A stretch of 64,000 nt of DNA from Rhodococcus sp. OK302 (lineage in GTDB: Bacteria; Actinomycetota; Actinomycetes; Mycobacteriales; Mycobacteriaceae): the NCBI RefSeq assembly GCF_002245895.1, contig NZ_NPJZ01000001.1:558001-622000 (forward strand), in the 5' to 3' direction. Position 1 is the stretch's first letter; every line of letters starts with the position of its first letter. Position numbers and translations under genes: made by a program. The notes below the pieces were generated by a model. That model worked only from the letters and a program-made list of their open reading frames with translations. It was not told where the DNA came from and ran no database searches. Below are positions 50,968 through 59,733 of this stretch, piece after piece.

Positions 50968-51915
50968 GTGAGCAGTCGGCCGACACGAACGTTCCGATCT
51001 ATCTTTGCGGCACTGGCGGTGAGCACAGCACTGTTGGCGAGCGCCTGCAGCAGTTCGACGTCCGACGCCCCCACGACGACGGCAGCCTCCGACGGATCGT
51101 TCCCGGTGACGGTTGCATCCGGTTCCACCGACATCACCATCGAGACGCGTCCGCAGTCGATCGTGTCGCTGAGCCCCAGCGCCACCGAAACACTGTGGGC
51201 CGTCGGCGCCGGCGATCAGGTCAAGGCCGTCGACAATCAGTCCGACTACCCCGCCGGAGTTCCCGTAACAGATCTGTCGGGCTTCGCGCCCAACGTCGAG
51301 GCCATCCTCGGCTACGCGCCTGATCTGGTCATCGCCTCCGACGACATGAACGATCTTGTCTCCGGATTGAAGAAGGCCAAGGTTCCGACGCTCTTGCTCC
51401 CCGCAGCAACAAGCATCGACGACGTCTATTCGCAGATCGAGCTGGTCGCGGCGGCGACGGGCCACAAGGATGCGGGTACGGATGTCGTCGGCGACATGCG
51501 CACCAAGATCGATGCGGCGGTTGCCGGCGTTCCGACACGACCACAGCCTCTGACCTACTTCCACGAACTCGACTCCTCGCTCTACACCGTGACCAGTACC
51601 AGCTTTATCGGGAAGATCTACGGTCTGTTCGGAATGAAGAGCATCGCCGACGCGGCCAATCAGGGCGATTACCCGCAGCTTTCGGCGGAGTTCGTCGTCC
51701 AGGCCAATCCTGACCTGATCTTTCTGGCCGATTCTCAGTGCTGCGGGGTCACCGCGGAAGCTGTTGCAGCACGGCCGGGTTGGAACGGCATGAAAGCTGT
51801 GACCGGAAATCAGATTCATGTGCTCGACGAGGACCTTTCCAGCCGTTGGGGCCCCCGCGTTGCCGACCAGGTCCAGGCTGTTGCCGCCATCGTGGCGCAG
51901 GTTCCGACGGCCTGA
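50968..51915 (+). CDS. btuF: cobalamin-type substrate-binding lipoprotein (BtuF)
   Basis: This 315-aa extracytoplasmic binding protein has lipobox LLASAC, then a helical-backbone periplasmic binding fold (SIVSLSPSATETLWAVGAGDQVKAV, LGYAPDLVIASDDMND). The sequence alone also fits iron-siderophore binders; the upstream cobalamin riboswitch and downstream cobU decide for corrinoids. GTG 50968 is chosen because GGAGG lies seven bases upstream. Confidence 0.83.
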   Translation: MSSRPTRTFRSIFAALAVSTALLASACSSSTSDAPTTTAASDGSFPVTVASGSTDITIETRPQSIVSLSPSATETLWAVGAGDQVKAVDNQSDYPAGVPVTDLSGFAPNVEAILGYAPDLVIASDDMNDLVSGLKKAKVPTLLLPAATSIDDVYSQIELVAAATGHKDAGTDVVGDMRTKIDAAVAGVPTRPQPLTYFHELDSSLYTVTSTSFIGKIYGLFGMKSIADAANQGDYPQLSAEFVVQANPDLIFLADSQCCGVTAEAVAARPGWNGMKAVTGNQIHVLDEDLSSRWGPRVADQVQAVAAIVAQVPTA

Positions 51916-51923
51916 GTTCCCTG

Positions 51924-52958
51924 ATGACAAAAGCTGGTCTCGCGAACCACCGGATCGCCGCTCTTGTCGGTGCCGCACTCATTCTGTGTGCGTCACTGCT
52001 GATCGGTGTTCTGGTGGGTCCGGCCGGTCTGACTCCTGATCGAGTCATTCTCGAACTGCTCGACGGCATTCCGGGCGTCCACATCGATTCCGGTCTCACC
52101 GTTCAACAGCAGGCCATTCTGTGGCAGATCCGACTTCCCCGAGTTGTCCTGGGCGCGTTGGTCGGAGCGATGCTGGCAGTGGCCGGAGCCGCCTACCAAG
52201 GTGTGTTCCGAAACCCGTTGGCAGATCCCTATCTACTCGGTGTTTCCAGCGGCGCCGGTCTGGGTGCAACGCTGGCCATCGTCTCCGGCGGCGCGCTGGG
52301 CATGTTCGGAATTCCCATGGCCGCCTTCGCCGGTGGCGTGCTTGCAGTGTTCGCAACCTACGCGCTCGGACGCAGCATCGGCGGTGCCCAAAACGCCGTA
52401 GTCATCATTCTCGCGGGTGTTGCGGTTGCAGCATTCACCAATGCAGTGCAAACCTTTGTGCAGCAACGCTTCGACGATTCACTGCGCGAGGTCTATACGT
52501 GGCTGCTCGGCGGATTGTCGACGGACGGCTGGTCGGAAGTTCTGGTTGTCATCCCCTACGTCGTTCTGGCATCCGCCGTCATTCTTGTACACCGACGGGT
52601 GCTCGACGTCATGGCTGTCGGCGACGTGGAAGCCGCCAGTTTGGGCGTGGATCCGGCTCGGTCGCGACTCATTCTGGTGCTTGCCGCCACCCTCGGAACA
52701 GCCGCGGTCGTCAGCGCCAGCGGCCTGATCGGCTTTGTGGGAATTGTTGTTCCCCATGCAGTTCGACTTGTCGCCGGACCCTCGCACCGCCTCCTCCTGC
52801 CGCTGTCCCTGATGCTGGGCGCTGCGTTCCTCGTCCTCACCGACGTAGCCGCGCGCACTTTGATGTCGCCCGCTGAACTCCCGATCGGTGTCGTGACGGC
52901 CATGATCGGTGCACCGTTCTTCCTGCTGGTCCTACGCCGCAGCCGGGTATCGACATGA
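51924..52958 (+). CDS. btuC: FecCD-family permease (BtuC)
   Basis: This is a 344-residue BtuC/FecCD permease with about nine or ten membrane helices. RLPRVVLGALVGAMLAVAGA, NPLADPYLLGVSSGAGLGA and GFVGIVVPHAVRL are the canonical family motifs. It forms the membrane channel of the B12-type importer. It lies 8 bp after btuF and overlaps btuD by four bases. Confidence 0.92.
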   Translation: MTKAGLANHRIAALVGAALILCASLLIGVLVGPAGLTPDRVILELLDGIPGVHIDSGLTVQQQAILWQIRLPRVVLGALVGAMLAVAGAAYQGVFRNPLADPYLLGVSSGAGLGATLAIVSGGALGMFGIPMAAFAGGVLAVFATYALGRSIGGAQNAVVIILAGVAVAAFTNAVQTFVQQRFDDSLREVYTWLLGGLSTDGWSEVLVVIPYVVLASAVILVHRRVLDVMAVGDVEAASLGVDPARSRLILVLAATLGTAAVVSASGLIGFVGIVVPHAVRLVAGPSHRLLLPLSLMLGAAFLVLTDVAARTLMSPAELPIGVVTAMIGAPFFLLVLRRSRVST

Positions 52959-53743
52959 CGACGCCCGCAGTTCATTGCCTAGGCCTACGAGTGGCGCTCG
53001 GCGGCAAGGACGTAGTCGACGGCATCGATCTTGATGTCTCCCCCGGCGATTGGGTAGCCGTGGTCGGCCCCAACGGCGCCGGCAAGACAACATTGATGCA
53101 TGCCCTGGCGGGGTTGATCGTTTCCACGGGTGAGCTCACCGTGTCCGGTCGCAGCCCTCGCGATTCTTCTCGTAAAGCCATGTCGCAGGTAGTCGCCTTG
53201 ATGCCGCAGCGGCCGGTGGTACCGGAAGGCGCAACGGTCACTGAACTTGTCGCGCTGGGCCGTACGCCGTATCTACGACGCTTCGGCACCGAGACGGCCA
53301 CCGATCGCGCTGTGATCAACAACGTCATCGAGCGCCTGGACCTCACTGCATTTGCCGATCGCCGCGCAACCGAACTGTCCGGCGGAGAACTCCAACGCGT
53401 GGTTCTGGCCCGCGCACTCGCCCAGGAGCCCAAGGTGCTGCTTCTCGACGAGCCGACCAGCGCCCTCGACATCGGCCACCAGCAGCAGGTCCTCGACCTG
53501 GTGGAGGCAATGCGGTTGTCCGACAACATCACAGTGATTGCCGCAATGCACGATCTCACTCTCGCCGGTCAGTACGGGCAGCGCATCGTGTTGCTCAATC
53601 AAGGCCGAGTCGTGGCCGACGGAACACCGTCCGAGGTTCTGCGCGCCGACCTTTTAGGCGACGTGTACGGCGCCCGCGTGGAAGTTTTGGATCGACCGAG
53701 CGGGCCCGTAGTTGTACCGATCCTCCAGAAGAACGCCCGCTGA
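52955..53743 (+). CDS. btuD: ABC ATPase of the cobalamin importer (BtuD)
   Basis: This 262-aa ATPase has Walker A GPNGAGKTT, Q-loop region VVALMPQRPVV, signature ELSGGELQRV and Walker B LLLDEPTSALD, with the switch His in AAMHDLTL. It powers corrinoid uptake with the upstream BtuC and BtuF. Its last base is the first base of the following ATG. Confidence 0.92.
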   Translation: MTTPAVHCLGLRVALGGKDVVDGIDLDVSPGDWVAVVGPNGAGKTTLMHALAGLIVSTGELTVSGRSPRDSSRKAMSQVVALMPQRPVVPEGATVTELVALGRTPYLRRFGTETATDRAVINNVIERLDLTAFADRRATELSGGELQRVVLARALAQEPKVLLLDEPTSALDIGHQQQVLDLVEAMRLSDNITVIAAMHDLTLAGQYGQRIVLLNQGRVVADGTPSEVLRADLLGDVYGARVEVLDRPSGPVVVPILQKNAR

Positions 53744-55061
53744 TGGAACTGGTGATGCTCGGCACCGGAGCTGCGGATGGCTGGCCGAACCCGTTCTGTA
53801 CGTGTGAATCCTGCTCCGGGGCTTTGGAAAATGGTTCGGTCCGAGGCCATACCGCAGCACTGTTGGACAACCGAATCCTTTGGACTGCGGACCCGAAGTT
53901 CCCCGTGCCGCTTCGCGATACGGCAGAACCCTCGCCGGTGTCTCACACATTCTGCTGACCCATTCACATCCCGATCACCTGGGCCCGATGGCCCTTCTGT
54001 TCCGGTCTTGGGCCTCTCGAACCGAACCACTCCAGGTTCTCGGACCGGCCGACGCACTGGATCTCTGCCGCGACTGGGTGGGCCCCCACGACCCGGTCAC
54101 CTTCATTCCACTCGTTGCCGGGCAGTCGATAACGCTGGAGAAGTATGTTGTTCGCGCTTTGGCTGCGACACACGAGGCGCCGACGTTGTTGTACGACATC
54201 ACCGACACTGACGGAACCCGAATCTTCTGGGCAACCGACACCGGTCCACTTCCCGAGTCGACCATTGCCGCAATTGCAGAAGCGGACTTCGACGCCCTCT
54301 TCCTCGAAGAAACCTTCGGCCACAAAACCGACCACGACACCGGGCACCACGACCTGCCCAGTTTCGCTCGCACCGTTACAGCACTACGCGATAACGGCGC
54401 CGTCACCGACCGAACCGATATCGTGGCCGTTCACCTGGGACACCACAACCCGCCGCTGCCGGAACTCACTGAGGCTCTGAGCTATTCCGGCGCAAGGACA
54501 GTGCCCGACGGAGCCGTACTGCAGCTACGGATGCCGGCACCGCATCGCACCCTGATCACCGGTGGCGCCCGCGCGGGCAAGTCCACCTACGCAGAAAGTC
54601 TGCTTGCCTCCTACAAACACGTCACCTACATCGCCACCGGAGATCCCTACGACGACGATCCCGACTGGACCGACAGGGTGGCGTCGCATCGCGCGCGGCG
54701 GCCGGCTAGCTGGACGACAGTCGAAACCAGTGATGTGTGCGAAATACTTTCCGGTGCAACCGAACCTATTCTCCTCGATTGCCTGGGCACCTGGTTGACT
54801 GCGCGCATGAACCGACATGACGTGTGGGCAAGCGGCGACACCAGCGCGGTCCACACCGATATCGACCAACTTCTGAAAATTTGGGCAACTTGCTCGGTTC
54901 CGATTGTTGCCGTCACCAACGAAGTGGGCGGTGGTGTGGTTCCGGAAACCAAGTCCGGCAGAATGTTCCGCGATCTACTCGGCCTCCTCAATGCCCGGAT
55001 CGCCGACGCCTCCGAGTCGGTCGTTCTTCTGACTGCGGGCATCCCCACCCGACTGCGCTGA
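53743..55061 (+). pseudogene. cobU: frameshifted metallo-beta-lactamase/CobU fusion
   Basis: The intact protein would be about 440 aa: an MBL-fold domain, then adenosylcobinamide kinase/guanylyltransferase (CobU). ATG 53743 opens a frame stopping at 53958 (TAALLDNRIL then nonsense). The MBL sequence resumes in another frame from about 53880 (LDCGPEVPRAAS, then LLTHSHPDHL), continuing through CobU P-loop TGGARAGKST, the SHRARRPASW guanylylation region and NEVGGGVVPE. One extra T in the TTT at 53879 would rejoin them. It may be a sequencing error or a true lesion. Confidence 0.82.
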
Positions 55062-55064
55062 CAC

Positions 55065-55862
55065 TCAAAGTAGCCCAGTGAGGCGACGTGCGCAGTCGAA
55101 CAGGAACCCCACCAATTCCCGGTCGTCCGGCGTAACGCGCTCGAACGATCCCTGGACGCACAATCCACCCGCCACCAGGTCTGCATGATCTCGGATGGGC
55201 ACCGCCAACGCCGACCTTCCGAGGCGACATTCCTGAATCTCGAATGCAAACCCTTGCAATCGAACCGAGCGCAATTGCTCGTCAAGTTCATCTCGATCGT
55301 GAATCGTGAACTCGGTGAGGCGGCGCAGTTCCAGATCGTCGAGAATCCGATCGTCGTACGCGAGCAGTAGTTTGCCCAACGCATTCGAGTGAACGTTCTT
55401 CGACAGCGTGGTTATCCCGATGATCTCGTGATCCGGATCCTTGTCGACAAATCTCAAGCGGCCGGCGTTGAACGAGGCGACATGCAACCCGTAGCGCGTG
55501 TGAGTGCGCATCTCTTCAACCTGATCATGCAACGACGGTGACGGACCACTCGCCGAGGCGGCATGCGAAAGCTCAGCCGTACGCCGACCCAAAGCAAAGC
55601 CGGATAGATCCGGTACCCGGACAAGAAATCCTTCTGCCACCAACAGATTCAACATGCGATACGCGGTCGCCGACGGCACGCCGGTGAAGGTCGCGATCTC
55701 CTTTGCCGTTGTTCCCGGCCCCAGATGCGCAACCGCTTCGAGCATCCCGAGGGCCTTCTGAACTGCTCGGGGTTGCTGACCACTGAAGTGGGCGTCATCA
55801 GTGGTCCGATTGCCGACTCGAGTACCGGCTCGAGTATCGGAGGGGGCACGACCGATGGTCAC
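55065..55862 (-). CDS. IclR-family regulator next to the mau-like cluster
   Basis: This 265-aa regulator has an N-terminal winged helix (TTAKEIATFTGVPSATAYRMLNLLV) and a C-terminal IclR domain (GLHVASFNAGRLRFVDKDPD, later RLGRSALAVPIRDH). GTG 55862 overlaps the permease stop by four bases, so permease and regulator form one unit. The operon is divergent from the amine dehydrogenase-like genes, which it may regulate. Confidence 0.82.
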   Translation of the reverse strand: MTIGRAPSDTRAGTRVGNRTTDDAHFSGQQPRAVQKALGMLEAVAHLGPGTTAKEIATFTGVPSATAYRMLNLLVAEGFLVRVPDLSGFALGRRTAELSHAASASGPSPSLHDQVEEMRTHTRYGLHVASFNAGRLRFVDKDPDHEIIGITTLSKNVHSNALGKLLLAYDDRILDDLELRRLTEFTIHDRDELDEQLRSVRLQGFAFEIQECRLGRSALAVPIRDHADLVAGGLCVQGSFERVTPDDRELVGFLFDCARRLTGLL

Positions 55863-57397
55863 TCTCTCTGCTCCGGCAGGCCGTTGCCGAAGGCAGACCG
55901 ATCCGGAACCAGGTGTGGCCGACCATCGCCGTCGACAAGAAGTGTGCCTGTTCCCGGCAGCAAATCCACAGTCTCGATGCTGTCGAAAGCACCAACCGCG
56001 CGAAGGCTTTCCGGGCGAACGCGCCGAAGAATCGCACTCCACATCGTTCCGGATGCGGCCACTGCGGCAGCGGCAATCACCAACACCCACACCCCGTGAG
56101 CTGCCCCGTCCACAACTATGTAGACCAACAACCCGGCGCCCGCAGCACTCACCGACAGGGTGCACAGACGCGTCGACCACGTGTGCTCACCGATTCTGCG
56201 CAGAAACCTCCAGGACGCAAAGGCCACCAACGTATAGGCGCAGACCAGTGCAGTTTCCACCACTCCGTCGAAAGATCCCGAATCATCGCGGACCGCGTCG
56301 GAAAACACAAGCACGCCAGCAGTGCTCACAGAGACAAACGTGAGGACGGCAACGTAGGGGGTTCGGAATCGGCGGTGCATCCGCGCGAGCGACGACGGCA
56401 GTACCCGCTCGACTCCCATCGAGTACAGCAACCTCGAACCTGCTTGCGCGCAACCGAGAGTGCACGCCAACCAAGAACACGTCATACCGATCTTCACCGC
56501 CAGCACAACTCCCGGGCCGGCGCCGGATGCCGTCCCCTCGAAGTAGGCGCCGACGATAGTCGCTCCATGCCCGGTCATCGCTGCCCAGGCGGCAAACACG
56601 AACAGGACCCCGCAGATGATCGGCGAAATCAGCACCGTACGAGTGACGGTAATCAACGGCCTCTTCGCTTCGGGTCCGAAGAATGCTGCGCTCTCGAATC
56701 CGGCCATGCTCAGCACGGTCAGCATGGCCAAGAACGGAACAACGCTCAACGACGGATTCGGAAGCGCCACAGTAGTTGCCGTGTCGGTCCGAGTTGCCAG
56801 CATCACTGCGATGATCAAGATCAGTGAACAGGCCTCGACAACCAGAATCGCACGGGTCGCAAAGCGAACTCCCCGTACCGCGATCCAGGCAACGGTGACG
56901 GCAATCAGAATCGTGACGATCCCGGTCGGAACTGGTCCTTCGAACTGTGGACCGACTATCGAAATCGTGTCCAGCAGACTGGGGACTGCTTGTGAAAACA
57001 CGGACACCGAAATACCGAGATACCCCAGCACCAAAGCAGTTCCAGCCGCCAGCGCAGCTTTGGTACCTGATCCCTGAAAGACAAAACTGTAGAGCGAACC
57101 GGCAGCCGCCAACCTGCGCGTGAAGTGCGTAATACAGAGCGCAACAAGAAATACCGCGGAGGTCGTCGCGGCAATGGCAACCAATCCGGCATACCCGGGG
57201 CTGTACGTGATCATCCAGAACGCAATGAAGACCATCCCGGTAGCGGGTGCGATCGTCGACAAGGACTGGCCGAGAAGGTCAATCGGCGTCAATCGTCGCC
57301 GCCCCAGACCTCGCAACGGCGAGTACACCGGATCATAATCCTGGTCGGCACTTTGAGCGCGCACGATTGCCGCCCGTAACGCCGCGGTCACGGCCAT
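55859..57397 (-). CDS. APC-family permease, possible amine/amino-acid importer
   Basis: This 512-residue permease of the APC superfamily has about 12 membrane helices, including LSTIAPATGMVFIAFWMI, AGSLYSFVFQGSG and AGFESAAFFGPEAKRPL. Substrates of the family include amino acids, ethanolamine and other amines. It is divergent from the TTQ amine dehydrogenase-like cluster, so an amine substrate is an attractive inference. ATG 57397 is used. Confidence 0.8.
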   Translation of the reverse strand: MAVTAALRAAIVRAQSADQDYDPVYSPLRGLGRRRLTPIDLLGQSLSTIAPATGMVFIAFWMITYSPGYAGLVAIAATTSAVFLVALCITHFTRRLAAAGSLYSFVFQGSGTKAALAAGTALVLGYLGISVSVFSQAVPSLLDTISIVGPQFEGPVPTGIVTILIAVTVAWIAVRGVRFATRAILVVEACSLILIIAVMLATRTDTATTVALPNPSLSVVPFLAMLTVLSMAGFESAAFFGPEAKRPLITVTRTVLISPIICGVLFVFAAWAAMTGHGATIVGAYFEGTASGAGPGVVLAVKIGMTCSWLACTLGCAQAGSRLLYSMGVERVLPSSLARMHRRFRTPYVAVLTFVSVSTAGVLVFSDAVRDDSGSFDGVVETALVCAYTLVAFASWRFLRRIGEHTWSTRLCTLSVSAAGAGLLVYIVVDGAAHGVWVLVIAAAAVAASGTMWSAILRRVRPESLRAVGAFDSIETVDLLPGTGTLLVDGDGRPHLVPDRSAFGNGLPEQRE

Positions 57398-57742
57398 GTC
57401 TCACCGTCCATTCAGTGCCAACCTTCTTGCGGGCATATCTCCGATGTCGGTCAAATTAGTCCGCCTATGTTTCCGGACGGTTTCCACCGTGGCGCGCAGT
57501 GCCGCTCCAAGTGGGAATTCGCACCGCCCGATTGCGTCGGCTGGAGTCGCCGCCACTCGACGAAAACATGATGCCCGAGCCGAATAGGCGCCACTACCTG
57601 CAGATTTGCTAATTCTCACCCCAGAAATGCAATCCCACTTGAACCTCCCCCGGACGTATCTCCGCCGAAGCATGTTCGCCGCAGAACACGTACAAGATGT
57701 GTCCCACACGTCACTACTACTGCCGAGAAGAACGGAGGAATC
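57398..57742. other. intergenic promoter region between permease and mau-like cluster
   Basis: This is about 345 bp with no convincing gene. Two direct GTTTCC hexamers 11 bp apart (57469-57474 and 57480-57485) could be regulator half-sites. GGAGGA at 57734-57739 is the ribosome binding site of mauE. The promoters of both divergent operons must lie here, but no clear -35/-10 pair was identified. Confidence 0.6.
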
Positions 57743-58333
57743 ATGGACTTCACCGTCGCCGCCGCCTCAGCGATCATCGGATTTGTCCTGCTACTTGCCG
57801 GCATCCCCAAGCTGACAGACAACGAAAGTGTTGTGCGTTCGATACGTGGCTACAAGATCCTGCCCAGCGTGCTCGAAGCTCCGGTGGCACGAGCACTCCC
57901 GATTGCCGAGACCGCAACAGGGATCCTTCTGGTGACGGGGATTGCCCGGCAGTGGGCGGCCGGAGCTGCCGCAATCATGTTCACGTCGTTCTTTCTCGGA
58001 CTCACTGTCAACCTGCTCCGTGGTCGCCGAGACCTCGACTGTGGTTGCTTCGCTTTCGGACTCGGCGAGATTCCGCGCATTGGATGGTTCCACGCGGTGC
58101 GAGCCGGAGTCCTTGCCGTCGCATCGCTGGCAATTGTTGTGATCGGAAGTTCAGCGACACTGCCTCTTCAGGTTGCCGGTTCGGCCCTCGCCCTCCTCCT
58201 GGTATTGGCGGGCGTCGCAGCCGCTCAGATCCGATCTGTCGTTCATCTGGGAAGACGCCCGGTCGACGACTACCTCTCCGGCGCCTCCATCCGCTTGCGG
58301 GCAGCGAACGCTACCTCTCGCTACGGCACTTGA
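57743..58333 (+). CDS. mauE: MauE-like membrane protein
   Basis: This 196-residue membrane protein of the MauE/DoxX family has about four or five helices. The conserved Cys pair C100-G-C102 in LDCGCFAFG matches the MauE signature and is thought to shuttle disulfides with MauD while the amine dehydrogenase light chain is oxidised. ATG 57743 follows GGAGGA. It is the first gene of the TTQ-type cluster. In methylotrophs MauE and MauD are needed to accumulate mature light chain. Confidence 0.85.
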   Translation: MDFTVAAASAIIGFVLLLAGIPKLTDNESVVRSIRGYKILPSVLEAPVARALPIAETATGILLVTGIARQWAAGAAAIMFTSFFLGLTVNLLRGRRDLDCGCFAFGLGEIPRIGWFHAVRAGVLAVASLAIVVIGSSATLPLQVAGSALALLLVLAGVAAAQIRSVVHLGRRPVDDYLSGASIRLRAANATSRYGT

Positions 58334-58378
58334 CCTACACCCTCTCTTCACTGACTGCGCAAAGGCAGGACTATTGCG

Positions 58379-58987
58379 ATGACTACTTTTCTGCTCGTAG
58401 CAACCGTGATCCTCGTGATCGCCGTGGCCGTTCTGTTCATGATGATGCTTGCCCTCGCACGTGAAATCGGCCGAGTGCAAGTACGACTCGGACCCCTCGG
58501 TGCCCGGATGATGGATACCGGACCCAAGGTCGAACAGGCGGGTCCGTCGTTTGCTGGTCTGATCGACCAAGAAGGTCGAACCGTCGGAGTCGGCGGCCAT
58601 CGCGACAAGCCACAGCTCCTGCTGTTCACGGCGCCGAGTTGTTCGACCTGCAAGAGCCTGCTTCCCGGACTCCGGGCAATGGCCCGAGCCGAATCCGACC
58701 TCGACGTCGTCATCATTTCCGACGGAACACCCGAAGAACATCGAGAGTTTCTGGCCGGCAGCGGAATCGGCGACGAGCTCAGCTACATCGATGCTCGCGA
58801 CGTCGGTATCGCCTACCAGGTGGGCACAACTCCGTACGGCGTAATCCTCGACGAGCACGGCAAGATTCGCGGCAAGGGCCTGTGTAACCACATGGCTCAG
58901 GTGGAGAGCTTGCTCAACGCCCTCGAATCCGGCACGCCCTCACTCCAACACCTTCACGCGCGGGCGAAGTCGGGCAGCGCGGCCTGA
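58379..58987 (+). CDS. mauD: MauD-like thioredoxin-fold protein
   Basis: This 202-aa protein has one N-terminal membrane anchor (residues about 4-25) followed by a thioredoxin-like domain facing outside. The redox Cys pair is C88-S-T-C91 (LFTAPSCSTC). It resembles MauD, which introduces or isomerises the many disulfides of the amine dehydrogenase light chain. It lies 45 bp after mauE. Confidence 0.85.
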   Translation: MTTFLLVATVILVIAVAVLFMMMLALAREIGRVQVRLGPLGARMMDTGPKVEQAGPSFAGLIDQEGRTVGVGGHRDKPQLLLFTAPSCSTCKSLLPGLRAMARAESDLDVVIISDGTPEEHREFLAGSGIGDELSYIDARDVGIAYQVGTTPYGVILDEHGKIRGKGLCNHMAQVESLLNALESGTPSLQHLHARAKSGSAA

Positions 58988-59031
58988 CTCCGAAGTCTGC
59001 TCGTTCCTCTTCACGAATCAGGAGAAAATCG

Positions 59032-59733
59032 TTGGACGACAATGCATTCCCACAACACAACATGACCGAGAACCGATATCCGGTGGACGAGGCAACCGTA
59101 CAAGCGCAAGCAGAATGGATGGCGGGCCAAGGTGGTTCACTGACCAGCCGTGCGGGCCGCAAACTCTCCGAACGAGTCTCGCGGCGATCGATGATCAGTC
59201 GAGTCGGCAAATGGACCATGGGGGTTTCCGGAGTTGCACTGATCAGCACCTTGCCGGTCACTCGCACCGCTTTCGCGCAGGAAGCCGCGCCTCCCGCTCC
59301 GGCTCCCGGCCCCGAACCGCTGGTACCCGTCTATGACGGCAAAGATCCGGCCGAATGTGAATACTGGCGCTGGTGCAACATGGATGGCACATCCTGTGCT
59401 GCCTGCAACGGCGGCGGCGTCACCACCTGCGCTCCCGGCAGCAAGCCCGGTGCCGAATTCTGGGTCGGGTGCTGTACCAATCCGGATACCGGTAAGACGT
59501 ATCTGATCGCGTACTACGACTGCTGTGGTGCGCCTTCGTGTTCCAACGCATTCTGCGGTGAGCCGGACATGCAGGCAGTGATGTACAACCCGGTGGCCGG
59601 CAGCTACGACCAGGAAATCATCTGGTGCGTCTCCGACGAGTCCCAGGCGTACACGTGCACGATGGCGCCGATCATCGGCGAGGACTGCCAGGCGCGTCCC
59701 GCAGAACGCCCGAAGGTCGGTGCCGGATCATGA
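59032..59733 (+). CDS. mauA: TTQ amine dehydrogenase light chain (MauA-like)
   Basis: This 233-aa light chain bears a long twin-arginine-type leader (SRRSMI near residue 50; cleavage likely around AFAQE). The mature part contains 14 Cys. Candidate TTQ tryptophans are W144 (EFWVGCC) and W198 (IIWCV), with conserved Asp in NMDGTSC and YYDCC. These match Paracoccus methylamine or aromatic amine dehydrogenase light chains. The TTG start at 59032 is supported by GGAG seven bases upstream; ATG 59062 has none. Its stop overlaps mauB (ATGA). Confidence 0.88.
   Translation: MDDNAFPQHNMTENRYPVDEATVQAQAEWMAGQGGSLTSRAGRKLSERVSRRSMISRVGKWTMGVSGVALISTLPVTRTAFAQEAAPPAPAPGPEPLVPVYDGKDPAECEYWRWCNMDGTSCAACNGGGVTTCAPGSKPGAEFWVGCCTNPDTGKTYLIAYYDCCGAPSCSNAFCGEPDMQAVMYNPVAGSYDQEIIWCVSDESQAYTCTMAPIIGEDCQARPAERPKVGAGS

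Noticed and set aside
50968..53743. Siderophore ABC importer
   Set aside because: The protein families fit, but the cobalamin riboswitch and cobU neighbour favour corrinoid uptake.
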